This document shows positions 1 to 11,884 of a DNA stretch of 64,000 bases, in pieces. How positions within the stretch are numbered: the stretch's first letter is position 1; every line of letters starts with the position of its first letter. Position numbers and translations under genes: made by a program. The stretch comes from Chlamydomonas reinhardtii. Taxonomy: Eukaryota; Chlorophyta; Chlorophyceae; Chlamydomonadales; Chlamydomonadaceae. The notes beneath the pieces were generated by a model, which was not told the origin of the DNA, searched no databases, and was given only the letters and a program-made list of their open reading frames with translations. The stretch spans positions 2,248,515 to 2,312,514 of the forward strand of contig NC_057016.1 of assembly GCF_000002595.2 (NCBI RefSeq), written 5' to 3'.

Positions 1-3000
1 GTGCCGTCATGAGCAAGGCCACACATAAGGCTGCGCGGACGGACAGCGCGCCTGACGAGCACGCCGCAGGACCACTTTTTTGCAGTCGTTGTGCCGCTGG
101 TGTTTCCCAAACCCCTGAGAAGAGATCTTGTGTCCCGGTTGTTGTACTCATATTTGAAACTATGAAACCACGCCCCCGACCAGGAGGGGGCGGCCAAGCG
201 TATAATTGTTTGCAGCGGCGTGAGTTGTTGTGGGCTGCTGGCTTGGCTTTGGGCTGGGGGCTTGAGGGTTGCCAGGGGCGAGGGTTGCCGCTAGTGTGAT
301 TTTGGTTGGGAAGCCGGGGACCCCGTGTCGCGGCATGCACATGGAAACCCTTTCTGGGCGAGACTGGGCGGTGGTAGGGCTGGCTTGGATGAAGAGGGGT
401 CTTAGGAATGCCGCAAGTGCTGTCCAGGGGCTTGCGCGTATTCATTCATCATCGTGTCGTCTTGCGGGCTCCAGGCCCAAGCGTGCCAGGAAGGCGCCTT
501 GCTAAACGGTGCACGCGCGTTGCTTGCGAGACACGGGCCGTCGGCGTGCGGCCTGAGGCAGTGAGGCACGGAACACTGTAACTGTGCTTGGGTTCGTAAG
601 CCGAGCGGTGGAAAGCGCATGGAGTCATGGGAAGGTGCGGGGCGAATGTGGGGGGCAGCGTGGAGCTGAGGCTGTGAGGTAGCATTGGATTGCCGTGTCG
701 CACGCGTTTTTAGAAGCGCAGTGCAAAAAGGGAACCCCGACCACAAGCCCAGGCCAAGGCACCGCCCAGCCGTAGCACACGTTCCCCATCCCCAGAACCG
801 CGACGTCTCCGCCGCCAACGTGATCCGTGTGCTCCTCCTGCTGAAGCCTGAAGCTGATGGGCTTCGAGCGGCCGACCAATCTGCAGCGGCCGCCATGGCC
901 GCCGCCGGCGGCGGGGCCGGGCTGAGAGCCTGAACGGCGCTAGCAGGGCGTGGGGCTGAGGGTGCACGTGTCGATTGGCGGCGAGTGACGTGACTAGTTT
1001 GTTAGCTGCGGGTTAGCACGGACTGTGCACCCCACCCAACCGGCCACGTCCGGATTTGCGGGGATGCCAAAGGCCCCCAACATAGAGGCGTGTGCAATTT
1101 GTGTGTGCTTAGTAGGCGCCCGCGTCAAGGTGGCTGGGTTGATAACGACCCGGGAGGGGAGGGCTCAGCCCTTTTCCTGCCTCCCTAAGGCAGCCACCTC
1201 CGTGTTAGAAGCGCAGCTTGAAACGCGCACGGCAGCTCTCCCAGTGGCACTTGAAAGATGAGAAATTCGACCATCGCTCATTTCGCTCCTGCGTTACATC
1301 GGAGAGAGGACTGGGCGTGATTGAGCGTGCGAGGAAGGTGCGAGGATGCTCGGGCACGCGCGAAGCCGCGAACCGCTCTGGCGCCTGGCAGTCAATGGAG
1401 TAACGGGCTTTGGGATGCTTGCGGCGTTGGCCGCGGATGGGCGTGCGGAGATGTGCCCGTGTGGGCATCCGATGGCTAATGCAGGTTTGGGCGGGTGCAG
1501 GTTTGGGCAGGTGCAGGTGCAGGACAAGGCCATAACATAGCATCCGTGTCCCTGTTGTCCCCTGTGAAACAGGAACCGCGACCTGAACGCTGCGGCGAAC
1601 ATCCGCCTCATCGCCGCGTGCGTGGAGGACGGCACGCCATATCCAGCTGCGCTGAGCAGGCCGCCCAAGCGGCGCGGCTGGATTAGTGGCAGTGGCGTCC
1701 AGATTAGCGATGGCGGGGGGGTGTGCTGCAGCGTGTGTGTGCTGCAGCGTGGGGGTGTGTGTGCTGCAGCGTGTGTGCTGCAGGTTGAGCCTGTCCTCCC
1801 CAGCCGTCCGGCCTAGGTCCGTGATGAGAGGAGCTAGATAGGTTGATCCTGTCTCAGCGCTAGCCTTCTGACACCGTCCTGAGTGGTCGTCTGTTCTAGG
1901 CGTAAGCTCAAAACATTACTTCGGCGTGTGGGGACGCCGCGTTGGCGAGAGCCACGGGTGTTGCTATACCGTGGGGGCATGTCTCACCCGTGGAGGGCAC
2001 TGTATGCAGGATGTTTGGATGATTGGAAAACTGCAAGTCCTTGTTGCAGAATATTGCCGAGTGGTTCGTACATAAAGCAGCAGAGAAGTTGGGAGAGAGC
2101 CGCTGTGCATCAAGGTAGCGCATGGCAATTGCGGAGCCAGGAGACATACCATTGCAGCGCGGCGGTGTAGAATGCGGCGTACCTGTTTGTTTCGATGATG
2201 GCTGAGGCTATGGCACTTTACACATTCTATGCGGGATTGATGGGGAAAGGCGTCGCGTGCGAGATTGTTGGCATGGGTACGAGTTATGGAGGGATTGTGT
2301 GGAGTGCCGTGAGGTTCATGACATATCCAAGGAAATTTGAGGTGTGAGGACGGCTCAAAAGAGCATGCGGCATGGGCGCAGTTGACGTAATCCTTGTCGT
2401 TCCTTGTTCAGGTCGGCCTCCTTGGAGGGGATGTAGGTGATGGGCTGGGTGCCGGCTGGCGCTGGCGCGTCTGCTGCCCCCGCGTGCTGGAGGTCAGTCG
2501 TGGCCAGCACGCCCGACTTGGCCGCACCACACACAGCGCAGCCACACACCGCACATGTACCAGCACTCGCGCATGCGTGCTCTCCTAGATAAGGGGTACC
2601 CTGTGTTCAACTCGTACAACGTTGGGCACAAGCCAACGGGCTTGTGGGGCCAGCAGCGGACCCACCGGCCTCACCCTAGCTTGTCAGCTAGGGACTCGCA
2701 AGAGGTAGTCTTATGACGCCGACCCACGGCTTAGGTGAGCAGCGCTAGCGTTTGCGGTGAGCGGTGAGCGGTGAGCGGGGCCTGGGGTTCCTTATACTTG
2801 CGGTGCAAGGGCTAGAATGGTGCCATAGTACGCGCTGCCAAACCCACAGGTGTCGGGATGTTGGGATGTTGCGCACGGGATGTTTAGTGGCACGACAGCG
2901 TGTGTTCCCACATACTGCCATTCAATAAGAGCGAACTAGTACGTAGCACGTACGAGTACACGCTTGTACGTACTACGTACCGTGCAACCCTGAGTGAGGT

Positions 3001-3378
3001 GTTGCGCTGCGGGGCGGCCGGGAGGTTTCGGGAGCCATTCGTACGGATTTTGGGGGGCGCCTCAGGATCGAGAGTGTACTGGCGCCTACGCTGCTCCTCG
3101 TGCCCACCGCCCACGTGAGCTACTCCACTTACCATAAATGGAGTAGAGAATTCGATATGGAGGTCATAACGACGGCAGCAAGCGGGGCTCGGAGCCCCGC
3201 TGCGGGGCTGCGGGGTCGCGGTGAATGCAGGCGACCCATGTCCAAAATTTGGGTTGAGGTGGCGCCCCCATTAGTGTGCTCTCGTTTACATAGCAGGTTA
3301 GCGCAGCCTTGAGTGCTCATTGCAGCTGCTAGGGCTGTTGTTCCGGGAGTGGCAGGTATTTAGGATTCGACTGGAAGC
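1..3378. other. Intergenic region without a convincing gene
   Basis: No exon chain with matching splice phases or recognisable protein was found on either strand. Visible structure is a short CTGCAG/GTGTG-rich repeat at about 1721-1783, a GC-rich hairpin-forming stretch near 3181-3220, and one short minus-strand stretch with protein-like composition (2355-2549, listed separately). Open frames elsewhere look random for GC-rich DNA. Confidence 0.5.
2355..2549 (-). other. Possible isolated coding stretch or relic exon, unknown
   Basis: On the minus strand this 64-codon frame has a natural-looking middle: a SGVLATTDLQHAG stretch, a Pro/Ala linker, then ITYIPSKEADLNKE, a mixed-charge composition unlike the Arg/Pro/Ala-rich shadow frames around it. 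No matching neighbouring exons, start or terminal context were found, so it may be a fragment of a gene, an exon of a gene not resolved here, or chance. No family is recognised. Confidence 0.18.
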
Positions 3379-5873
3379 ATGGAGGTTATCACCGCTGTCA
3401 AAGCAGTCAAAGCTGCTGCTGCCTCTCGCGGCGTGAAGGGCGTGGAGTTAGGGCAGCTCATGGCCTGCCTGGCCTCGATACCTGCTGAGGAGTACCGCGC
3501 CTTCATTCTTCCAATAGCCGATGACCCCGAGGCGGTCTTTGCGTACGTGCAACTCCGTTACAAGGCTCAAGGTAGGCTCTCCGTCTGTGTCGCTACCGTC
3601 AAGCTGTCTGGGTTTTGTTGGCCTTGGTGCTGAGCTCTGCGTGCCTCTTGCGCAGGTGTGGGGTTTGGCTCTCACAACAGGGCGAGCATATCGAGTGAGT
3701 TTGGGTCAGCCAGCTCCATCAAACGTCGGGCGCGCAGGGTCACTGTGGGGCGCTACCGCGGGGCTGGGCTTGTGGGGGGTGGCAAGGTGGCGTCGTGTGC
3801 GCAACAAGACAAGGTTGCAAGGCGCCTAATGTCAGAAATGGACGGGTGTGTGTGTGTGGTGCGGAACTACGGATCTTGAGCAGCTCTGCACAGCAGCTCT
3901 GCACAGCAGCCTCACTGCACGGCAAGGGCGGGGCCCATGCGCCCACCCCCTATGTCTGTGGCCCTTTGCAGCGGCGCCGGCTGTCGGAGCTCGCGCGCCC
4001 ACTGCGCAGCAGCCGTACGCCGACATGGCGATGCTGAAGGACGCGCTGGCGGAGCAGATGCGGCCGCTGATGTCCAAATTGCAGGAGGTGCTGGCTGACA
4101 ACGCGGCGCGGCATCACCACCCCAACTGGGCCGACGTTCGACGGGAGTGGGCTATGGTAAGCTTGAGGTTTTGCCAGGCTTCGGTGGTAGACTCTGACAT
4201 TGCACGACGGATTGATCCTGTGCCGCTTTCCTAACCATCCTTGCAACGCCCCCCCCCCCCATGCACTGCGACCCTAGCAGAGCACGGCGGCAGTGCCCAA
4301 GCAGAAGAAGGTGTTGTGACTGAGTATGATTTTAGTGCTCGCAGCAGCGTGTGGCTGCGCGCCTGGAACTTCGGAGCGGCCATCGGAGCGGCACGCACCT
4401 GTGGCGCTGGCCGTCATACTGCTGCTCGGCCGACGGTGCTGCCGCGCTACAGTCATGCATATGGCGGCTATGCAAATGCTGGCAGCGGCGTGGGTAGCCT
4501 GTTGCTTGGCGCGGTGGGCTGCTGGTGCTTCAATGGCTTCATTGCGGATGTGGCACATGGCGGTTATCAGGGCTGTGCGGCTTGCAGTGCGGGCGCCGCT
4601 GTGGCTCTTGGTGTGGGTCCCGCTTTCCATCTGTACTGCTATAGTGTTCCCCCGGCTCGATGAGAACTGGCCGTTGGTATTGTCTCTGTGCGAGTTTGTT
4701 GTGCATGTGTTGCAGGCGGTCAGGGGTGGTGCGCTGCCGCCAGCAGACGTGAGCTCTGATTTGCTATGCCTGGTGAGCGACGTCAGGTCCCCAAGAAAAT
4801 GGCATTGGGAAGGACTGCTGCCCCTCCACTGTGTATTACCAAATTTTATGCGCAACTCCGCATCAACCCAGCACAGCAGACCGCATCCTGCACGTGGAGC
4901 GCTTTGCTAGTGCTTCCGCAGCATGTGCCCCTCGTCTGCTCGTCTGCTCACTTTCCATTTAACATTTCATTAAGCGGTTTGAAACTGTCTGCAATAATAA
5001 CGACGGTGGCGTTGAGGCCCAGCAGGCGCTGACGGAGGAACTGGCTGTTGAGCCATCAGCGTGATTGTGTGATGTCGCGTCGCATGGGATGGGGGAAGCA
5101 CGACTTCCTGATCTTACCTCTGATTTTCTGAAGAGCTGTACAGTAGGGCTGGAGCAACAAGCCCTTGCCCCGGCTGGCATTGTATCGTATGCAGAGTAGT
5201 AGGTATTGCAGCGTACTGCTGCTGCTGCAGCTGGAGGAAAGTTTGCGGCAAATCTTCCCCGCCGTCAGCACTGCTGCACGGCGACAATTTTGTGTCTCAA
5301 CAGGTATCGCGGCCGACCAATGGACATAGGCGATGCATTCATGTGTGTGTGTTCGTGTGGGTGTGTGTGGGTGTGTGCGTGTGAGCGTACGTATGTGTGT
5401 GTGTATGGATGGATGTGGTGTTGAGTTGGTGCGCACGATTCAGTGTGCAATCCCATCCTTGAAAGTACCAACCGTCTGATGTTGCGCCAGGACGGGTGAC
5501 CGGACACGGCGCAGGTTAGTGCCCGTAGCGAGGTGCAGCATTGGCTGCCGTGCAGGTGGCGACCAGGTTAATTCCAACTCCCGGCAGAACTGGCAATGTG
5601 TCATACGGCACATGCTTTTGTATGGCGGGGCTGAACTGAACGTCTGCATGAGCAGGTGTTGACTGCGTGGCGAAATGGCAGTCATGGCACTATGACTGCA
5701 TGCCGCGTGTCAGGTTATGTGCGTCACGGGAGGCGCTTGCACTGCAACAGCTGGCTCAGCAGCCGGAGGTAATGGAAGCAACGACGGATACGAAGTTTGA
5801 AAGGATCTTTCAAGCACACAGGTCGCGGCACACGCCAGGGAATTGCCTCCGTCCCGGCTTCGAACCCTCATAA
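3379..5873 (+). CDS. Uncharacterised protein, multi-exon
   Basis: Not recognised. Exons 3379-3571, 3656-3694 and 3972-4156 join in phase with good splice sites and encode a soluble helical protein starting MEVITAVKAVKAAAASRG, with a helical stretch ADMAMLKDALAEQMRPLMSK. The next exon starts at 4281 and either ends at a TGA at 4317-4319 (151 aa in all) or is cut at 4310 by a GTGTTG donor. In the second case exons 5026-5060, 5212-5303 and 5656-5873 follow in phase, adding LLLLQLEESLRQIFPAV and REALALQQLAQQPE helices and giving 263 aa. The longer model is preferred because its later exons read like protein and all phases agree, but the long fourth intron (4311-5025) contains other exon-like stretches (4716-4748; 4787-4900) that may be alternative exons. 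No transmembrane segment or known motif is seen. The first three exons are much firmer than the rest. Confidence 0.42.
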
Positions 5874-6749
5874 CAAACCAATGCACTGCGTAAACAATTA
5901 GAGCAGGGGAGTTAGAGAGCTCCCCTGAATTAGAGAGCTGGGGCTCAGTTTTACAGCCAGCATGTACACAACGCAAAAATACAAAGCATTGTCAGGGCCG
6001 CAAACCCCATCTACCGTATTCGTACATGTACGCACAACCGCGTACTTGCGGCCATGCCCATCGTACTGGGCATGGGTCACGCGGCAACTAACTCGTGTGT
6101 CTAAAAACACGACTGCAACGAACATCACGTGGCAATGGCACGCACAACACACGTTGCAGCTCACGCCGCTGTCTTGTCTCCAGGCGGTCCGAGGACATAA
6201 ATCACAATTGCACACGCCTCAAACTGAACGAGCGAGGTCCGCCACCGCCGGCGTATAGCTGCTGCAGCCGGCAATCCGTCAAAACCTAAGGCGGTGCTTC
6301 CTCCCACACGCGCCTGGGCTAACCTTGCAACTGCTGTATGTGGTAACCTGCTGTGACCCCTGACCTCCATGCTTGCGCCCGCAGGCGCACATGTGCCGCG
6401 CACAACCCAATCCATGCCGTCGCATGCATTCCAACCTAAGCCCGACGACTGACCCAAACACATGGCTCGATGGCACCAACCAAGAGCAGCTGAGGACCGC
6501 GCCGCACCTCCAGGAGTGCGCCCCGAGCCGCACGCCGCTGGCGCCGCTGCCGCGGCTGCTGCCATAGCCAGCTGCAGCCCGCTTCACATCCGCACAAAGC
6601 CCCGTCCAAGCCCTCTCACACGCAATCCAACGGGAGCCCGACTTCCAAGCTTAGGCGCTCTCTACCGCCACGCCGGGGTGCGCTCCACCGATCGACACTC
6701 GTGACCGCCAAACCGGCACGGCCGCACGTGTGACACGCTTAGCCACGCA
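5874..6749. other. Intergenic spacer, PYD1 3' flank
   Basis: No gene is seen between the end of the preceding plus-strand gene and the PYD1 stop codon. TTACA at 5951-5955 (TGTAA on the minus strand) is the only poly(A)-type signal noticed for PYD1, about 800 nt beyond its stop, so it would imply a long 3' UTR. Confidence 0.4.
5951..5955 (-). terminator. Possible TGTAA poly(A) signal for PYD1
   Basis: TTACA on the plus strand, i.e. TGTAA in the PYD1 sense, the usual volvocalean polyadenylation signal. It lies far (about 800 nt) from the stop, so assignment is weak. Confidence 0.25.
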
Positions 6750-7548
6750 TTACCGGTTGACAGCCATGCTGTCGGCGTTCTTAACAAAGTCCTCGCCGCT
6801 CCACTCGGCGTCGTTGGCCAGCCCCTGCCGCGCCTTCTTGGCGCTGATGGCGTCGCGCTGGCGCTTGACCAGCTCGCTGTGCACGGTGACGTAGGGCAGC
6901 GACTTGCCCTTGAACTCGGCGATGGACTTGAAGTCGTGCTTCTGCATGAACTTCTGCAGCCCGCCGCACAGGTTCTTGACCACGGGGTATCCGTGGATCA
7001 TCACGCCCGTGCACACCTGTAGGGGCAATTGCAAGGGTTGGGTTCAGTGGCGTTACATATGGCACGGGTTCCTCTTCTTCTGATCCTGAAATCCACCGGC
7101 CTTTTGCCAGTCACAAGCAATGCGTGCAGTGCAGTGCGACCTGATGGAAAGCGGCTTCCCCGCTGGCTAGTTTTCCCCGCTGGCAGAGCTTGGGGCTCTC
7201 GCCTCCATTTGTGCAACCGCTCTCGTCAACCGCTTTGCCCTGTGTGCCGCTGTGCGTCTCCCGCAGGTTGAGGCGGCCGCTGTGCGTCTGCTGCTGCAGG
7301 TTGAGGCGGCCGGCTTCCAGGTTCGCGACCGCGGGTATGCTGTTGCGCTCGGCTGCTAGGCCCGAGATGGCAAAGTGGGTGCAGCCTTGCACAATTCTAC
7401 ATCGGTGCGAACTAGATTCCTCTCCCCCTCCCCCACACGTACACGCACACACACGCATCTACCTGCACTGTGTCGCTGCCCAGCAGGATGAACTCGGCCG
7501 CATCGCCGCCGGTCTCCACACCGCCAATGCCGCTCAGCGACTTGCCCT

Positions 7549-7587
<39 letters not shown>

Positions 7588-10500
7588 CGCCGCGACAAAT
7601 GAACATCAGAGGCGGCAGCCAGTCCAGGGGCCGTAGCAGCCCGCAGCCACCCAATTCCCGGTGGGTGGTGGACTGGTGGTCCGCCGCCCAGCATTCGCAT
7701 ATCGTGCCCCGCCCCAATGTAGTGCGTCGCTGGCAGCGCATCCACCGGCCACCCACGGGCCCAGCCCTGGGCCCCCACCCCCCACCCGCCCGCCCGCCGA
7801 CCCGCCCATTCCTTACCCCGGCCCAAAGCCCGCCCTGGCAGCAGCGCACACCCGCCCGGCCACCCCTCCCCCCCCGGGCCACCCCTTCCCCCTTCCCCCG
7901 GCCCACACTCTCCGCCGCGCCCCCACCTGTCCGGCGTAGTCCTTCGCGATGAGCTTGGCGATGGAGGTGCACTTGGCCAGTGCGATGGGCTTTACCGCCT
8001 TCCACGAGTAGCCGCCGGGGGTGGAATAGCCCTCCACCGAGGGCTCGGGGCGCAGCGTGTCCAGGTTCACGCCTGAAGGGAGGCGGGGGGGGGGTACATT
8101 CATGATAAGCTAGAAGGGGGGGACCGGCGGCGGGGGCGGGGTGCAAGGGAGGTTGAGGCAGGTCAGCAGGGCGGTGGAAAGGGGGTTGCATTCATGATAT
8201 GTTCAGGAAGGGGGTGCGAAGTGGCGCAGCAGGTGGGGTCCGGACGCTTGGGCACAGACTGCGCAAGGGCTACAAAATACCCTTTTGCACCTCGCCATTC
8301 TCGCCACTTCCTAGCGTTTCTCTTCCCAGCCCTCCCTCTCCTCCACCCTCCTCACTCCGTTCTCCATGAGCAGCTACCCTCCCCCTCCCCCCCCCACACC
8401 GTCAACCCCCCTGCCCCCTCCCCCTTTAGTCGGGCTTGCAGACCTCCCCGCCGCCCCCCCCCCCCCGCCCCTTTCCTTCCCTTCCCGCTCACCGCTGATG
8501 CACTGGATGGTGTTGATGGCGGCTACGCCCTCGCAGCCCGCCTTTAGCGCCACGTCCGCGGGGAAGGAGATGTCGGTGACGTTGGGCGTCATCTTGGCCC
8601 ACACCGGCACGGTGGCGGCCTTGTTGATCCAGCCACACACCTCGCCCAGCACCTCGGGGTCCTGGCCCATGGCCATGCCCATCCTGGGATTGAAGTCGGA
8701 AGAGGCGGGGCGAGGAGGGAAGATGAGAGGAGAGGAAGAGAGGAAGAGGAGCGGAAGGGGGCAGTGGGTAGCGAGAGTCAAAGGGCAGAAAGGGAGCCAG
8801 CAGGAGCAGGGAGAGAGGGGCGTGTCGTGACGGGAAGAGGCGCGGGCGAGAGAGGGTCGCGAAAGAGGCTGCCCCGCGTGTGTCGTGGCAGAATGCAAGA
8901 CTCCCAGCCCCCAGCCGCTTTGCGCACCATGCCCGTGCGACCCTGTGACCCCACATTGTGACCCCACGCTGTGACCCCCTCCCAGCATGCCCACTGCCCA
9001 CTGATTCCCGCTGCCACATTGTAAACTCCACTGTGCCTAGGGGCCCCGGCTGCCCCGGGGCCTGCCCGGGGCCTGCCCCGTGGCGTCTGCCCCGTGGCGC
9101 CTGCCCCATGGCGCCTGTCTCACCTGCGCTCCGGCAGTCCGTGCGGGCAGGAGAAGTTGATCTCAAACGCGTCCACCTTGATCTCCTCGCACCGCCCGAT
9201 GATCTCCTCCCAGGCGTCCTTGCTGTCAAGGCAGGAGCGCGGCACAGGGGAGCGCGTGAGCGCGCGGCACCACCAAGCAGGTGAGGTCAGGCGCGCGGGC
9301 AACGCAGACACGCGCCGCATTTGACCAGGGCGGAATTCCTAGGGGCATATCGCACATGCGGCGCTCTTGACCTGCCAGACCTCTCCGACCCGCTTGTGCC
9401 CTAGCCGCTGCCCTTCCACTCCTGCGCAGCCACCAACCCACCCCTGCACAGCACAGCATGCTGTGTCCCAGGCCTTGATCCCACCTACTCCGCTTTCCGA
9501 GCCCTCCGGACAACTGCTTCATTCCCGCTGCCGTGTCCCTGCCCCCCCCCAGCATGTATTCCACACCTTCCCCACCCTTGCTACCGCCTCCGCCTCCGCC
9601 CATACGACCGCCCCTACCCCCACCCCACCACCGCCTCTGCCATCACCACCGCCACTACCACTTCCATCACCACTACCGGCACCCCCACTGCTCGTGCCAC
9701 ACCGTGGCTACCACACCCCCACACCCCAACCCAGTTCGCTGGGCTCGCTGGGCACATGAAACCCCACCACCGCCTTACTGCTACTGCCGCATCACTCACT
9801 TGTACTCCTCCATAATGGAGGCGATCAGCATGCGGTTGGGGTACTCCTCCCGCAGCCGCTTCATCTCAGCCAGCATCACGTCAAAGGGCCGATCGCTGAT
9901 GAGCTCAAAGTTCTGTGCTTGTGCCGGGGGCAGGAAGAAAGGAGGGAGGAGGAGGGGAGGGGAGGGAGGGGAGGGAGGCGAGGGAGGCAGGGGAGGGAGG
10001 GCGGTGGGTCAGGGCGGATCCGGTGGGCTGCCAGGAACTGGCCAAGGCGGCAGACCGCAGCCCAGGGCAGGCCAACCCAGCAGCAGCGGCAGCAGTAGCA
10101 GCACCAGCAGCGTAGGTGACGGCCCTGACGTTACAGCTACGAGAGCAGGAGTCACCCTAACTTCATGCCAGTTGCTCTAACCCGGGACTCGCTCGATCTC
10201 AATCCCCCACCTGCCATCCGAACACGCGGTTGGAGTAGTCGCGGATCTTGGCGTAGCGGGGCGTCACGTTGACCACCTTGGAGGAGTCCAGAGACAGAGT
10301 CTGTCGGTGGACGGGGAAGTGATGGGTGGCGATGGAAAGTGGCGGGAGCAGAGGGGTGGGAAGGTGGATGGAGGAGAGGGGAGAGCGTGGGGTTGCGGGG
10401 CGGTGTGGGCGGTGTGGGTGCCGGTGTGGGCAAGGTGGCTAGGGGACGCGGCCCCGCAGGGGCGCTGGCACAGGTGCATATGAATTTCAAAGGGGTCCTG

Positions 10501-11238
10501 GTAGAGGACGGGCCGATGGGATGTCGGCAGCGTGGTGATGGTGGTGGTGGTGGTGGTGGTGGTGTGTGTGTGTGGGGGGGGGGGGGGTCGCTACCGGACT
10601 TGCCTTGCAGATGACGCCACCCCAGCCCTCGTCGAAAGCCTTCTTCATGACCTGGTAGTTGGTGCCGGGCGGGCCGCTGCCGATGATGAAGGGGTTGGGC
10701 AGCTTCATGCCGTTCACCTCCACAGACAGGTCCTGAAGAGGGAGGTCAGGGAGGGTGGCAAGGGAAGAAGGAAGGAAGGGGCGGTGGTGAAAGGGCCGGG
10801 CTAAGGAAGTCGACTTCGACTCAGCTGACACGCGGAAGTCGACGTGGCACGAGAACCCCGTCAGCTGCCAAAGCATATTTGACCGCTTTGGAAAGCATGA
10901 CTATGTGGTCATGAAGTGATCGAATCATGCAAGGGCTAGCACCGGAAGGGTCTGGCGCGGAGTTTAAGGAATTCAGCAAGATCGGGACATGGCCCTAGTT
11001 GTCGAGGAGACTTGCTCACCGGGCCGCTCGTAACGCGCCCATCGACAAGCTCGATCGGCTCGTCTAGACCCAGTGCAGATGCAGCAGTTCCATTTCCGGT
11101 CGCGTGCGAAACAACAGCAACGCGACGCTGGGGACGCGCACAGGGCGCACGGGCCTGAACCCGGCCGTGGGGGGCGCGCAACACGTTTGTCTGCATTTGG
11201 AAAGACTCAGGAGCGTCCGCGGTGGTGTCTCGAAACAA
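6750..11238 (-). CDS. PYD1: Dihydropyrimidine dehydrogenase (NADP+), plant type
   Basis: First step of uracil/thymine breakdown: NADPH-dependent reduction to dihydrouracil/dihydrothymine, expected in the plastid. Exons on the minus strand, in coding order: 11238-11020, 10732-10604, 10300-10211, 9912-9800, 9222-9124, 8683-8493, 8072-7927, 7546-7463, 7016-6750; phases close to 445 aa, near the size of plant PYD1 (about 426 aa), which matches only the C-terminal FMN domain of animal DPYD. Seen: NPFIIGSGPPGTNY, the SCPHG motif with the catalytic-loop cysteine, VPVWAKMTPN, AAINTI, and LSGIGGVETG followed by AAEFILLGS, typical of the FMN/phosphate-binding end of the barrel. The Arg/Ser/Ala-rich N-terminus looks like a transit peptide; a second in-frame ATG at 11196 would give MQTNVLRAPHGR and is an equally good start. 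The first intron appears to use a GC donor (AAG|GCAAGT). A CAG run of about 12 units abuts the acceptor of the exon at 7546. Confidence 0.93.
7548..7583. repeat. (CAG)n microsatellite next to PYD1 splice acceptor
   Basis: About twelve CAG/CTG units lie in the intron immediately beside the 3' splice site of the PYD1 exon at 7463-7546. On the sense strand the run reads CTG repeats that end in the functional CAG, so slippage would create many equivalent acceptors. Confidence 0.85.
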
Positions 11239-11481
11239 CCCTAATTCAAAAGGTGTTGCGCGTGTCGCCCTTGACTTGAGTGCGAGAAAGAGCGTCGAGC
11301 TTCAAAGAAACTGCCTTCTGAGGAACAAGCAGCTGAGTAGGTATTAGCGAAACACGAACGGGCCAAGAGATTTTGTTTATCGGGGAGTTGGTGTGCATGG
11401 GGCCCCATCCCGGAATTCCTCCGGTCGCATTTGATCCCGTGAACAGCCCACACCAAAAGGAAACCAGCGTGATATATTTGT

Positions 11482-11486
11482 TTACA
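11482..11486 (-). terminator. TGTAA poly(A) signal of the LYR-motif gene
   Basis: TTACA on the plus strand equals TGTAA in the gene's sense, about 400 nt after its stop and before the PYD1 start at 11238. Spacing is normal for this group of algae. Confidence 0.5.
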
Positions 11487-11884
11487 TCATTTGGCCATGA
11501 CTCGGACTTGATATGCTTGCGAACACCAAATCGAAGGCGACATGCCAAGTCCAACCGTTGAGCATGTTGGCCACGCTTGAGCACTTCGCCCAGCCAGACT
11601 ACATCAGCAGCAGCCGCGCCAACTTCCAATACCCGCAACTAGGTTCTCTCGTCCTCACTTCCCAGCCCCGCGCCCCCGCCTACGATTCACAACTGCTGAA
11701 CTCGACATGCATTTGCGCACCCCTTCGTAACCTCGGCGCCGGCGCAGGTGCGGGCTACTGCTCCACAGCCGTCGCGTCTCACTGCTGCCGTGTCAGCCTG
11801 CCTCAACAATCTCGAAGCAACCTCCCCCCCCCAGCTCCACACACTGCCCTCCTCCCACCTTGCACTTGAGCACACTGCCACTCA

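Noticed and set aside
3157-3312. MEVITTAASG frame resembling the start MEVITAVKA at 3379
   Set aside because: Only the first 15 bases are similar (11 of 15); no following similarity, so a duplicated start is not supported.
4326-4910. 194-codon plus-strand frame with hydrophobic segments
   Set aside because: Composition fits random GC-rich DNA; it overlaps better-supported exon-like pieces in other frames and has no splice or start context of its own.
5856-5870. GGCTTCGAACCC resembling a tRNA T-arm
   Set aside because: No matching anticodon arm, D arm or acceptor stem around it; it falls in the last exon of the gene at 3379.
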